In this document: in pieces, positions 1 through 8,350 of the stretch
Position numbering within the stretch: position 1 is the first letter of the stretch
Layout: the number at the start of each line of letters is the position of its first letter
DNA from: a virus
Virus record (IMG/VR): IMGVR_UViG_3300034375_007958
Location: 1-64,000 of that record
Length of the DNA: 64,000 nucleotides
Reading direction: 5' to 3' (one strand)
The notes under the pieces: model-generated
What the model was told of the DNA's origin: nothing
The model's database searches: none
Seen by the model: the letters and a program-made list of their open reading frames with translations, nothing else
Program-made: the position numbers and the translations under genes

Positions 1-786
1 GCAGTTGGGATTCAGTAGTGCTCTGTTGGCTTTTTTATCTGTTAGTGTACTATCGGTGGTAAACTTGACAATTTTATTATTGTCTTGATAAAAGATTTCA
101 TCAGGTTTAGGAAAACTAACTTCCTTAAGTCCTCTACTTAGTTCAACCCACTTATCGTATGTGCCAAAGTCTTTCCAGTCTCTCACTGTGTGTGCATGTA
201 ATTCTAAATTATCATCAAATCCCTGGTAGGCTTCACGTGCACCTTTGGCTTTTAAGTTGTCTAAGTATGTAGTATCCTTGCAGTACATCAAGCCGATAAA
301 AGCGTCGACTGCGGTAGTGCTGGGTTGTTTGTTGTAGATATCTGTAATGGTGTCGCCGTCTCTTTGAATCCAACAGTAGTCTTTGGCTATGGCACTATCA
401 ACAGGATATACACCAATCCAGTTGTGATCCATTTTAGATTTATAATCAAAATCAAAAACAGTGTCGCAACTAAGCCACATAAATGGCGCAGTCAAATGTG
501 GACTACATTTTTGTATTGTAGTAGCCGGGCCCGTTGAACCTTCAGCGTAGTCGTCTATATCTACGTAAATAATCTGTTTGTCTGTATGCACTGCACTGAC
601 ATAGTCTTTGACTTGCTGTCCCATGTGCCCACAGGCAATTACAAATTTTGTGTCCTGATCAAATCGTTCGATGATATGACTGATTAAAGGTTTGTTGTCG
701 TAGGGAATAAGGCCTTTATTGACCATGCGGCTAAAGTGTCCCATACGTCTACCGTAGCCTGCAGCGAGAATTAAAACTGTTAGCAT
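1..786 (-). CDS. sugar-phosphate nucleotidyltransferase (C-terminus cut by window edge)
   Basis: The reading frame starts at the ATG at 786-784 and stays open to base 1, so the C-terminus lies outside the window. The product begins MLTVLILAAGYGRRM, the nucleotide-binding signature of GT-A-fold sugar nucleotidyltransferases (glucose-1-phosphate thymidylyl/uridylyl and mannose-1-phosphate guanylyl types), followed by NKGLIPYDNKPLISHIIE. It probably makes an NDP-sugar from a sugar-1-phosphate in the cytoplasm. Its ATG overlaps the stop of the upstream cupin gene (TAATG), so the two are translationally coupled and probably act in one sugar-nucleotide route. The exact sugar cannot be told. Confidence 0.85.
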   Translation of the reverse strand, partial: MLTVLILAAGYGRRMGHFSRMVNKGLIPYDNKPLISHIIERFDQDTKFVIACGHMGQQVKDYVSAVHTDKQIIYVDIDDYAEGSTGPATTIQKCSPHLTAPFMWLSCDTVFDFDYKSKMDHNWIGVYPVDSAIAKDYCWIQRDGDTITDIYNKQPSTTAVDAFIGLMYCKDTTYLDNLKAKGAREAYQGFDDNLELHAHTVRDWKDFGTYDKWVELSRGLKEVSFPKPDEIFYQDNNKIVKFTTDSTLTDKKANRALLNPNC

Positions 787-1256
787 TATTGGTGTTCTGA
801 ATCTATTTTACCGTGACTGCGATTGCTGTCATCTTGTAATCTAATAACATCGTCTAAGTGACAGGTGCTGGATTCTACAAAACGCAAATCTGTAACAGCA
901 ACCATTCTGTGTATCGTGCCCGGTTCTATTGTCATTGTGCTTCCTGGCCCATATTCGATGCACTCTAAATTTGCTAAAATATAATCAAGTTCGCTTTGGG
1001 TATATTTTCCTTGTTCGTAGCGCTCGCAGTCAAACCATTCTGGATAATACCAAAGTTCTCCACGACCTTCTAAGATAAAATTAGTTTCTGCTTTTTGCCT
1101 ATGAACTTGTATACTGGTTCTAAACCCGGTGTTTAGTTCAATTTCTTTAAGCACGTAAGTATGATTGTCATCTCCGGCCTGTATCCAGCGTTCACATCCC
1201 CAAGGTTTGGTGACGGTTTTTACTTCGTTTAGTGTTTGGTGTTTAATTAATATCAT
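786..1256 (-). CDS. cupin, mannose-6-phosphate isomerase type II-like
   Basis: This is a 156-aa single-domain cupin. It has the N-terminal KPWGCERW motif typical of the cupin domain of type II phosphomannose isomerases, a metal-binding cupin motif 1 (the HRQKAETNFILEGRGELW stretch) and motif 2 near EPGTIHRMVA. Family members isomerise hexose phosphates or bind sugar nucleotides. It is coupled to the downstream nucleotidyltransferase, which supports a role in NDP-sugar synthesis for host-surface or virion glycans. A late-promoter-like ACTAAATA lies 18 nt upstream. No strong Shine-Dalgarno is visible before the ATG. Confidence 0.8.
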   Translation of the reverse strand: MILIKHQTLNEVKTVTKPWGCERWIQAGDDNHTYVLKEIELNTGFRTSIQVHRQKAETNFILEGRGELWYYPEWFDCERYEQGKYTQSELDYILANLECIEYGPGSTMTIEPGTIHRMVAVTDLRFVESSTCHLDDVIRLQDDSNRSHGKIDSEHQ

Positions 1257-1274
1257 AATAATTGAAAGACAAAA

Positions 1275-1282
1275 TATTTAGT
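1275..1282 (-). promoter_or_regulatory. T4-type late promoter candidate (ACTAAATA)
   Basis: Minus-strand ACTAAATA lies 18 nt upstream of the cupin start and resembles the T4 late promoter octamer TATAAATA. Similar octamers precede several other genes in the window. It would drive the cupin and nucleotidyltransferase. Confidence 0.45.
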
Positions 1283-1335
1283 GCTCACTTTATGGTACAC
1301 GGTAGCGAATCGATTCCCACAGGCAGCAGCCGCCT

Positions 1336-1363
1336 ACACCTTAACTTAGCGGTCCTAAGGTGT
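1336..1363 (-). other. intergenic stem-loop after glyA
   Basis: ACACCTTA (1336-1343) pairs with TAAGGTGT (1356-1363) around a 12-nt loop, directly after the serine hydroxymethyltransferase stop codon. There is no U-run, so it is a weak terminator candidate and may instead be an mRNA-end or processing structure. A 10-bp palindrome, GAATCGATTC, lies further along the same 106-bp gap. Confidence 0.4.
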
Positions 1364-2511
1364 TAAGTTCTCAAAATATTAACAATATTCTGAGCAAGTT
1401 CTCTAAACCATTCTTCGTTGTGTCCTCTAGTAGTTTCAGCAGCAGTGCCAATTCTGATTCCACTAGTTTCAACAAAACTTCTGGTATCTCCTGGTACTGC
1501 ATTTTTATTCACAGTAATTCCTTTTTCCTCTAGTCTATCTGCAAGTTGTCTTCCACTATAAGATTCTTTGCCTAAGTCTAAAGTAAACATGTGACATTCA
1601 GTACCATTACTAACTATATCTACATCATTTTCTTTGAATACTTCTACCATTGCTTTTGCATTTAAGATAACTTGCCGGCTGTATTCTCTGAAATCTTTTT
1701 GCAATGCCTCGTGAAAACACTGTGCCTTGGCAGCAATAATATGCATCAAAGGTCCGCCTTGTGTGCCAGGAAAAACTGCGTTGTTAATTTTTGCCGATAA
1801 ATCGTTGTCGTTCCATAGAATTATTCCACCTCTTGGACCGCGTAATGTTTTGTGTGTAGTGCTAGTAGCGATATGAGCATGTGGGAAAGGATTGGGGTAT
1901 TGTCCGCCGGCAATCAATCCACTGTAGTGTGCTATGTCACATAATAGTTTTGCACCTACTTTGTCGGCAATTTGCCTAAACCTTGCCCAATCGATAACTT
2001 GGCTATAATTACTAGCACCTGCAATGATCAATTTAGGTTTTAGTTCTTGAGCCAATTTATCTACTTCTATATAGTCTATTAGGCCATCTTGTCCTAATGT
2101 ATATTTGGCAGCTCTGAACCAAGCACCACTTAGGTTAACATGACTTCCATGACTCAGATGTCCACCATTACTCAGATCCATACCTAAGATAACATCTCCA
2201 GGTTTAAGTAATGCTTTGAATACTGCAAGGTTGGCGTTAGCACCGCTATGTGGTTGAACATTGGCAAATTGACACCCAAACAGTGTTGTAGCGTATTCAA
2301 TTGCCAGACGTTCAATTTCATCTGCGTGTTCGCAACCATTATAAAAACGTCTGCCAGGAATACCTTCTGCATACTTGTTGGTAAACACACTAGCACAGAG
2401 ATTACGCACTACTTCACTGGCAAAGTTTTCACTTGCTATAAGTTCTATGGTGTTGCCTTGCCTGTATTCTTCTCTACCTAATATTTCTAAAATTTTATTA
2501 TCAATTGCCAT
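1363..2511 (-). CDS. glyA: serine hydroxymethyltransferase
   Basis: The 382-aa PLP enzyme interconverts serine plus tetrahydrofolate with glycine plus methylene-THF. Diagnostic stretches are IELIASENF near residue 22, NKYAEGIPGRRFYNGCE near 45, the PLP-stacking/binding CDIAHYSGLI (D192, H195) and the Schiff-base lysine in STTHKTLRGPRGG (K221). It is slightly shorter than bacterial GlyA (about 415 aa) because the C-terminus is trimmed. It sits in the same strand block as isocitrate lyase and BoxB. In a phage it could supply one-carbon units for thymidylate or a hydroxymethylated base, or drain glycine made from glyoxylate; which one is inference. Confidence 0.95.
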   Translation of the reverse strand: MAIDNKILEILGREEYRQGNTIELIASENFASEVVRNLCASVFTNKYAEGIPGRRFYNGCEHADEIERLAIEYATTLFGCQFANVQPHSGANANLAVFKALLKPGDVILGMDLSNGGHLSHGSHVNLSGAWFRAAKYTLGQDGLIDYIEVDKLAQELKPKLIIAGASNYSQVIDWARFRQIADKVGAKLLCDIAHYSGLIAGGQYPNPFPHAHIATSTTHKTLRGPRGGIILWNDNDLSAKINNAVFPGTQGGPLMHIIAAKAQCFHEALQKDFREYSRQVILNAKAMVEVFKENDVDIVSNGTECHMFTLDLGKESYSGRQLADRLEEKGITVNKNAVPGDTRSFVETSGIRIGTAAETTRGHNEEWFRELAQNIVNILRT

Positions 2512-2522
2512 TTTTATTCCAT

Positions 2523-3152
2523 TTAAGTTCCGAAATTAAATTCACTTTTGTCAAAATCAAAATCTATACCATTGATTAATCCATTATAAATTTGTTTAGC
2601 TAATATTTTGTTATTGTATTGGCTAAAATGATTTGCTCTACTATCGCCTGACAGCAAATTGATGTCATCTGATGAAAACTCTAATAAACTTAATTCAGTA
2701 AGCGATGTCTTTGCTTTAATTCCATTGGTGAGATATTTTCCTAGACTCATTGAATCGTCAAAAGCAAATAGGTGCAAAACTGTGGCTTGCTTGTACCGTT
2801 CATTTAATTCCTTAAACCAAGCAGACATCGACCAATCATGAACTTCGTGATTATGAATATATTTCATATATAAACTACCGGCGGCTTGCTCTTCATTTTT
2901 TGATTTTGCTCTATAATCGCATTGAAGAATATTTAAATTTTCAGTTAATATTCTAGCAGGATGTGTGTGGCAAAATATAATTATTTTTGCATTTGACAAC
3001 TTATTTTCTAATCTTTGACAATCTTTATAGGTAATCCACCAACTAGCAGCAGGTGTTCCGTGACAAACAAAATCTGTATTAAGCATATTGGCTAGCATAG
3101 AAGGCCAGCCCTCCTTTTCAGAGCAGAAACTGTCACCCAAGATGACTAACAT
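2523..3152 (-). CDS. SGNH/GDSL-hydrolase-like protein
   Basis: The 209-aa protein opens MLVILGDSFCSEKEGWP, matching block I (GDS) of SGNH/GDSL esterases, which deacylate or deacetylate sugars and lipids. A GTPAAS stretch near residue 33 could be block II, and IIIFCHTHPAR near 57 sits where block III is expected. A clear DxxH catalytic pair at the C-terminus is not evident, so activity is uncertain. It lies 4 nt from the aldolase gene and upstream of glyA in the same operon. A role in surface-glycan modification is a guess. Confidence 0.55.
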   Translation of the reverse strand: MLVILGDSFCSEKEGWPSMLANMLNTDFVCHGTPAASWWITYKDCQRLENKLSNAKIIIFCHTHPARILTENLNILQCDYRAKSKNEEQAAGSLYMKYIHNHEVHDWSMSAWFKELNERYKQATVLHLFAFDDSMSLGKYLTNGIKAKTSLTELSLLEFSSDDINLLSGDSRANHFSQYNNKILAKQIYNGLINGIDFDFDKSEFNFGT

Positions 3153-3155
3153 ACT

Positions 3156-3806
3156 TTAATGTCGTCCACTTGCTAAAACTATTTGACAGATATGTTCTAA
3201 ACGTTCAATGTGTTCAAAACATCTCCAGGGCGTAGTATCTACTGCTACTACGCCGTGTCCTTTAATACCAATAATATCATACTTTACCAAACCAGTTATT
3301 GGACAAACATCAAGTCTATCAATTGTATAGTCTGCCAACTGTTGACTGATCGGCGGCACATCCGGTACATTAGGAGCAACCGATGTATATCTACTTAGTT
3401 CAGGAAAGTCTTTGACCAAATCTTGTAGTTCAATTCCGGCATGCATAGCAGCCACGGTGTAAGTGGGATGAAAGTGCATGACCACTCTTACTTCGTCGCT
3501 GTGTATTTCACGCTGCAAACCAAAGTGTAAAGGAATTTCTCCGCTTGGCCGTAAGTTACGGCTGATGTCAGTATACTCTAATTCACGCCAATTGTATTCA
3601 AAAGGTAATGGCCTGTTTTCTACTGGTTGTTTAAGTATTTCAATTTTTTTAAATTGATCAGGCTGTAGTGTTTGCTTGCGTACTCCACTGGGTGTAATGT
3701 AAAAATGATCTCTGTCGTGATGCCTAATGCTGACATTACCGTCACGACTGGTAATCCAGCCGCGCTGATATGCATGATTCATTGTATCACAGATTGTTTC
3801 TAACAT
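3156..3806 (-). CDS. class II aldolase/adducin family protein
   Basis: The 216-aa protein has the class II aldolase fold signature: SRDGNVSIR near residue 20, TPSGVRK near 38, catalytic-type E90 in RPSGEIPLH, zinc ligands H111 and H113 in VVMHFHPTYTVA, and a third histidine in IKGHGVVAV. The family includes L-fuculose- and L-rhamnulose-phosphate aldolases and methylthioribulose-1-phosphate dehydratase. All zinc ligands appear present. Its ATG overlaps the BoxB stop (TAATG), so it is translationally coupled to BoxB. The substrate cannot be assigned. Confidence 0.85.
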   Translation of the reverse strand: MLETICDTMNHAYQRGWITSRDGNVSIRHHDRDHFYITPSGVRKQTLQPDQFKKIEILKQPVENRPLPFEYNWRELEYTDISRNLRPSGEIPLHFGLQREIHSDEVRVVMHFHPTYTVAAMHAGIELQDLVKDFPELSRYTSVAPNVPDVPPISQQLADYTIDRLDVCPITGLVKYDIIGIKGHGVVAVDTTPWRCFEHIERLEHICQIVLASGRH

Positions 3807-5221
3807 TAATTAAACCTTACGTAATCAAAATCCATTGGTTGTTTGTTGATACCCACAGAAGGTGGTGCAATGTAGTTGGCATACTGTCCTTGTTCAGTAA
3901 CACGGCCCATTAGACTTTGTACAAATGCACGATCTTCTGGTGTGGGTAACCACTGGCTCTGACTTTGCTGCCATTGTTCCTGTGATACAACACGCCCTTC
4001 GGGACTAATTGTTAAGCCTGCTAGTGGTCCGATGTTACGATTAAATGCTTTATGTGGAACTGTAAGTTCAAAGTCGATGCCTGCCTTGTTTAAAATACGA
4101 TTCCAACGTCCAACGCCACTGGCACTGTCTTTGATGTAGTCATCACGTAGCACTTCATTAAGTGCATTCAGCATGGGTACACTGCGCTCTGTTAAGTCTG
4201 CACTTAAAACGCTGTACTCACTGTCTTTTAGTACATGGTCGTCATCGTGCTTTTCTTCATCATAACGTCCTTTTAGTCCTGTTGAGTAGAATGTAGCAGC
4301 ATTACTGCTTTCGTCTGCACCAAATAAGTCCACAGTCTTACTGAAGTGGAAGTTTAAGTAACGTTGGATTGTTGGCAAATCAATTACACCAGCACTACGT
4401 AAACGTTGCGGATCATCTGTGCCAAGTTCTTTCATAACTTGTGCAGTGCGTTGTAGGATCCTTGCTACGCCGCTCTCGCCTACAAACATATGATGTGCTT
4501 CTTCTGTAAGCATGAATTGTGTAGTACGTGCTAAGGGATCAAATGCACTTTCACTCAATGCTTTTAACTGAAACTTGCCGTCCCTGTCTGTAAAGTAAGT
4601 AAACATAAAGAAACTGAGCCAGTCTGGAGTCTTTTCGTTAAATGCTTCCAAGATACGTGGATTGTCTGCGCTACCACTGTTACGTGCCAGTAAGTCTTCT
4701 GCTTCTTCTCTACCATCACGCCCAAAGTATTTGTGTAACAAATATACCATGGCCCACAGGTGACGGCCTTCTTCTACGTTGATCTGAAATAAGTTACGTA
4801 GGTCATACAAACTGGGAGCAGTCAAACCCAAGTGCCGTTGTTGCTCCACTGACGCAGGTTCTGTGTCGCCCTGTGTCACAATAATACGTCTTAGGTTTGC
4901 ACGGTATTCACCTGGCACACTGTCCCAGGCCGCTTCACCTTTATGATCACCAAAATGAATCTTGCGACCTTCTTTAGCAGGGTTTAGGAAAATACCCCAA
5001 CGATAGTCTGGCATCTTAACATGGTCAAATTGTGCCCATCCCTGTGCATCTACACTGACAGCAGTACGCAGATATACGTCATAGTTGGTACTGCCTTCTG
5101 GTCCCATGTCCTGCCACCAGTTTAAAAAGTTTGGTTGCCATCCTTCAAGAGCACGTTGTAGTGCTCTGTCTTCACTTAAATTAACATTGTTAGGTATACG
5201 CTCTGAGTAATTTATTGTCAT
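3806..5221 (-). CDS. boxB: benzoyl-CoA 2,3-epoxidase oxygenase subunit BoxB
   Basis: The 471-aa protein matches BoxB along its whole length (family about 470-475 aa): IPNNVNLSEDRALQRAL at the N-terminus, QGDTEPASVEQQRHLGLTAP near 118, VEEGRHLWAMVYLLHKYFG near 149 and FMLTEEAHHMFVGESG near 237. The class I diiron ligands are all present: E121, E151, H154, D212, E241 and H244. BoxB with its reductase BoxA epoxidises benzoyl-CoA, the committed step of aerobic benzoate degradation through CoA thioesters. BoxA and BoxC are not in the window, so host partners would be needed. It is 9 nt downstream of isocitrate lyase and overlaps the aldolase. Such a gene is unexpected on a phage. Confidence 0.95.
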   Translation of the reverse strand: MTINYSERIPNNVNLSEDRALQRALEGWQPNFLNWWQDMGPEGSTNYDVYLRTAVSVDAQGWAQFDHVKMPDYRWGIFLNPAKEGRKIHFGDHKGEAAWDSVPGEYRANLRRIIVTQGDTEPASVEQQRHLGLTAPSLYDLRNLFQINVEEGRHLWAMVYLLHKYFGRDGREEAEDLLARNSGSADNPRILEAFNEKTPDWLSFFMFTYFTDRDGKFQLKALSESAFDPLARTTQFMLTEEAHHMFVGESGVARILQRTAQVMKELGTDDPQRLRSAGVIDLPTIQRYLNFHFSKTVDLFGADESSNAATFYSTGLKGRYDEEKHDDDHVLKDSEYSVLSADLTERSVPMLNALNEVLRDDYIKDSASGVGRWNRILNKAGIDFELTVPHKAFNRNIGPLAGLTISPEGRVVSQEQWQQSQSQWLPTPEDRAFVQSLMGRVTEQGQYANYIAPPSVGINKQPMDFDYVRFN

Positions 5222-5230
5222 TGTAAATAC

Positions 5231-6439
5231 TTAATGAAATTGATCTGCTTCTGTTGAAGATTTGTTAGCAACGGTACTGGTAGCACCAACTGCTTCACTG
5301 ATAACGTCAAAATAACTAACGCCAACTTCGCGTTGATGTTTTACAGTGGTAAAGCCTCTGTCTACTGCCGCAAACTCACGTTGTTGCATTTCTGCATAGC
5401 CTGCCATCCCACGTTGTTTATATGCTTCAGCAAGTTCAAATGTAGCAAGGTTAACACTGTGGAATCCTGCCAGTGTAATAAACTGAAACTTGAATCCTAG
5501 TTCAGCAATTTCACGTTGGAAAGTTTCGCATTCGTCTTCGCTTAGGAACTTACGCCAATTGAAACTAGGGCTACAGTTATAAGCAAGCAACTGGTCAGGA
5601 TACTCGGCATGTATGGCATCGGCAAATTTCTTAGCCTGTGCCACGTCAGGTGTGCTAGTTTCGAACCATAAGAGATCAGCGTAAGGGGCATAAGCAAGAC
5701 CTCTGCTAATACAAGCATCGATACCATTTTTAAATTTGTAAAAACCTTCTTCAGTGCGCTCATCAATAATAAAATCCTTGTCTAGTGGGTCGTGATTGCT
5801 GGTAATCAGTGTCGCAGCTTCTGCATCTGTGCGTGCCATAATAACTGTGCTAACACCTGCTACGTCTGCTGCCAGCCGTGCAGCATTAAGATTACGAATT
5901 GCCTGTCCTGTGGGAATTAGTACTTTGCCACCTAAATGTCCGCATTTCTTTTCTGAACTTAGTTGGTCTTCAAAGTGTACGCCGGCAGCGCCTGCTTCAA
6001 TCATGGCCATCATAAGTTCATAGACATTAAGTGCACCGCCAAACCCTGCTTCTGCATCTGCTACAATGGGCAGGAAGTAGTCTGTGGTCACGTTGCCTTC
6101 TACGTGTTCAATTTGATCCGCACGACGGAAAGCATTGTTGATACCTTTTACCACATTGGGCACTGAGTTTACTGGATATAGACTTTGATCCGGATAAGTT
6201 TGCAGTGCAGTATTATTTGCTGCCGCTACTTGCCAGCCTGACAGGTAAATTGCTTTAAGTCCTGCCTTGGCATGTTGTACTGCCTGTTGCCCATTGTAAG
6301 CACCTAGTGTGTTAATATATGGTTCTGTGGCTAACAAGTGGCGTAGTTTATTTGCACCCAGTCTAGCCAGGGTATGGTCAATGTGTACACTGCCTCTGAG
6401 TTTGTCTACAGTTTCCTGTGAGTAATTGCGTTTTTTCAT
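5231..6439 (-). CDS. aceA: isocitrate lyase
   Basis: The 402-aa protein is isocitrate lyase, cleaving isocitrate to glyoxylate and succinate. Visible landmarks are [10 protein letters not shown] near 67, the metal-site [10 protein letters not shown] near 126, the active-site KKCGHLGGK loop (164-172, catalytic Cys166), [17 protein letters not shown] and a C-terminus containing STEADQFH, like the family's flexible lid. It is about 30 aa shorter than typical bacterial enzymes (about 430) through trimming of the N-terminus and internal loops, with no catalytic element missing. Malate synthase is not seen. Its start overlaps the methyltransferase stop, and BoxB follows 9 nt later, so it is one operon. 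Confidence 0.96.
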   Translation of the reverse strand: MKKRNYSQETVDKLRGSVHIDHTLARLGANKLRHLLATEPYINTLGAYNGQQAVQHAKAGLKAIYLSGWQVAAANNTALQTYPDQSLYPVNSVPNVVKGINNAFRRADQIEHVEGNVTTDYFLPIVADAEAGFGGALNVYELMMAMIEAGAAGVHFEDQLSSEKKCGHLGGKVLIPTGQAIRNLNAARLAADVAGVSTVIMARTDAEAATLITSNHDPLDKDFIIDERTEEGFYKFKNGIDACISRGLAYAPYADLLWFETSTPDVAQAKKFADAIHAEYPDQLLAYNCSPSFNWRKFLSEDECETFQREIAELGFKFQFITLAGFHSVNLATFELAEAYKQRGMAGYAEMQQREFAAVDRGFTTVKHQREVGVSYFDVISEAVGATSTVANKSSTEADQFH

Positions 6440-7050
6440 TATTTGATTCCTATTTTCATAAACCTTTGATAACTAACTTCCGGATCTCGTAGTTTACGCT
6501 CGCCCAAGTAAAACACATCACTCAACGGAAATTGATTATTAAATTCTTCTACGGTGTCTGTTACTACGTCCACTGATTGTACATTATTTCTAGCCTGCAG
6601 AGCAACCGTTGATCCCGCAGGAATACGGTCTAACCAACCCTCATTTGCCATTTCATTACAACTGGTATTAATTACTAATATTGGCTGCTGGTCAGAATAG
6701 GTAATTTTGTTTGCGTCCTGAATTATGGTATCTAGTTTGTCTGTAATTGGTTCTAATAGTTCTTTGCTAATTTGCATCCAATCTTTGTTAATGTCTACTA
6801 ACACTATTCGATCAAATTCAACACCTTTTTGCTGCAAAAATATAGCCATATTACCAAACCAACTGCCCAGTACATATACTGTTTTGTATTTTTCGACACG
6901 AGTTTTAGTCATTAAAGCACGCACCTTACGTGCTAGCCATAATTTGCTTGTTACTAAGTCAGGTGTAAAACTCCCGCCTAGTGTACTGGGACTGGCTTCA
7001 TAAAAGTCTTTTGTTTGCATTCTTACTTGAGACTTGCTCTTAACATCCAA
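6439..7050 (-). CDS. class I SAM-dependent methyltransferase-like protein
   Basis: The 203-aa protein has a Rossmann methyltransferase layout: a glycine-containing motif I ([15 protein letters not shown] near 59), the acidic end of strand 2 ([10 protein letters not shown] near 82) and a motif IV region ([13 protein letters not shown] near 123). The target is unknown. It overlaps the end of the Dps gene and the start of isocitrate lyase, sitting between stress and metabolic genes. Motif I is degenerate, so a non-catalytic or divergent member is possible. Confidence 0.6.
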   Translation of the reverse strand: MDVKSKSQVRMQTKDFYEASPSTLGGSFTPDLVTSKLWLARKVRALMTKTRVEKYKTVYVLGSWFGNMAIFLQQKGVEFDRIVLVDINKDWMQISKELLEPITDKLDTIIQDANKITYSDQQPILVINTSCNEMANEGWLDRIPAGSTVALQARNNVQSVDVVTDTVEEFNNQFPLSDVFYLGERKLRDPEVSYQRFMKIGIK

Positions 7051-7457
7051 CTGTGTTTACGATGTGCATCCATACGTTCAGCAAGGAAGTTACTCAAACC
7101 GTGTTCACCTTCACGTTCTGCTAGGTCGTAAACCATCTTGAATACTTTGACGGACTTATCACTGTCACTTAACAGTTCTTCTACCATACCCATTACTGGT
7201 GGTACGCCAGTTTCGTCGTCGATCTGTGTTAGCATACTAAGGCGTGTGTAACTACCAGGAGTGTAACTGCCCAGTTTGCGAATGTTTTCAGCAAATGGAT
7301 CAATGCTTTCGTAGACTTCTTCGTAAATAGTTTCAAACAGTTTGTGATACTCTTGAAAATCTGGACCTTCTACGTTCCAATGAAAATTGTGTGCTTTTAA
7401 ATAAAAACTAAACTCTGTGCTAAATGCAATTTTCATTGCTTTGATTAAATCTTCCAT
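7023..7457 (-). CDS. dps: Dps-family ferritin (DNA-protecting, ferroxidase)
   Basis: The 144-aa protein has the Dps four-helix-bundle signature FHWNVEGPDFQEYHKLFE. The inter-subunit ferroxidase ligands are all present with Dps spacing: H26, H38, E42, D53 and E57. Dps dodecamers oxidise Fe(II) with peroxide, store iron and shield DNA. It lacks a long basic N-terminal tail, so direct DNA binding is less certain. It is 1 nt from the HiPIP-like gene upstream and overlaps the methyltransferase downstream. With the SOD and IscA-like genes further on, it suggests an oxidative-stress and iron theme. Confidence 0.9.
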   Translation of the reverse strand: MEDLIKAMKIAFSTEFSFYLKAHNFHWNVEGPDFQEYHKLFETIYEEVYESIDPFAENIRKLGSYTPGSYTRLSMLTQIDDETGVPPVMGMVEELLSDSDKSVKVFKMVYDLAEREGEHGLSNFLAERMDAHRKHSWMLRASLK

Positions 7458-7458
7458 G

Positions 7459-7890
7459 CTAGTCTGCCTTCTTGCCTTTGTCTTTTTCTGTTATGGGGCC
7501 ATTTGCTATCCAAGCAGTGCAACTTCTATCCCCGGCGCATTTAAAATGCAAGAAGTTACAGTATCCTAAGTCTGCTAAGTTAATACTGGCGTTTGCATCT
7601 ACAGCCTTTTCGTCACCCTTAATACCATTGGCAATGCAGTCACGCATACTGTCGCTGACATCAAATGCACCACAGTTAGCACACAGCATTGTCTTTGCAG
7701 TTTTTTCGTCTATCTTCCACTGCTTGGCACTATCTTTCCAATATTTTCCTGGCGCTGCTGGATTAGCAGGACCGTAATGATAACTGTCAATTGCTGTCTG
7801 TCGATTTTTAAGGTTGACGTCAATGTCGTAGGTTGCCACAGGGCAGTTACGCTCTGCTGCTTCTACCAGTCTAATCAGATTTCTTAACAT
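7459..7890 (-). CDS. HiPIP-like cysteine protein with capsid-targeting-like N-terminus
   Basis: The 143-aa protein has six cysteines. C70-x2-C73, then C111-x12-C124 followed by TAW resembles the CxxC...C...C-xx-W pattern of high-potential iron-sulfur proteins, although the spacing between the second and third cysteines is longer than usual. The first residues, MLRNLIRLVE|AAER, fit the T4 prohead-protease site (L/I)xE|A after a ten-residue leader. I infer a possible Fe-S protein packaged in the head. It overlaps the upstream gene by 20 nt. Without the HiPIP reading it would be an unknown conserved phage protein. Confidence 0.5.
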   Translation of the reverse strand: MLRNLIRLVEAAERNCPVATYDIDVNLKNRQTAIDSYHYGPANPAAPGKYWKDSAKQWKIDEKTAKTMLCANCGAFDVSDSMRDCIANGIKGDEKAVDANASINLADLGYCNFLHFKCAGDRSCTAWIANGPITEKDKGKKAD

Positions 7891-8350
7891 TAATTGGCGC
7901 CTTTTTAGTATTTATGCGTTGTGCTTTTGGAACTGCACCAACTGGGCTAACAGGACTATCGCTGCCCTGTACCTGTGATAACCAAAAAGCGCCATTGTAG
8001 TTCACGCTTTCTCTTTTGTAGAGACTGCGTTTGCTCTGTACATAATTTTGTAGTAGTGCTATGTCTTTTACAAATCTTTGTTTCAGATCAACATAGTCCT
8101 GATCTGTTTCTGGCACAGGATATAAATCTGCTAGTTCCAAATCTGCCTGCATGCCTGGAGGTAAATCACCGTATACACGTTCTACTCTGGCACGCAGGTC
8201 TTCAATCTTTTTGGCCATGCCTGCTAACTCTTCAACCTGCAGAGCCTTACGTCTAAGTTCTGCATAAGTTGGCTGACGTTGCTGTTTATACTGTTGAAGT
8301 TTTTCAATTGCTTCTGGTGGCAGTTCTGCTTCAAACTGAAATAATCTCAT
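7871..8350 (-). CDS. hypothetical coiled-coil protein
   Basis: The 159-aa protein is not recognised. It starts MRLFQFEAELPPE, which resembles the short leader plus E|A cleavage site of neighbouring proteins (Phe in place of Leu). Residues about 14-65 are rich in Glu, Lys and Leu with coiled-coil character, and the C-terminus is basic. It overlaps the HAD-GH19 gene by 4 nt and the HiPIP-like gene by 20 nt, suggesting co-translation with virion or internal proteins. Confidence 0.6.
   Translation of the reverse strand: MRLFQFEAELPPEAIEKLQQYKQQRQPTYAELRRKALQVEELAGMAKKIEDLRARVERVYGDLPPGMQADLELADLYPVPETDQDYVDLKQRFVKDIALLQNYVQSKRSLYKRESVNYNGAFWLSQVQGSDSPVSPVGAVPKAQRINTKKAPINVKKSD

Noticed and set aside
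325-537. Plus-strand 70-aa frame
   Set aside because: It lies fully inside the minus-strand nucleotidyltransferase and has no ribosome site or family features.
1330-1365. Match of about 12 bases (CGGTCCTAAGGT) to the 23S rRNA/I-CeuI core
   Set aside because: The flanks do not match rRNA and the bases form the stem-loop after glyA, so I treat it as chance.
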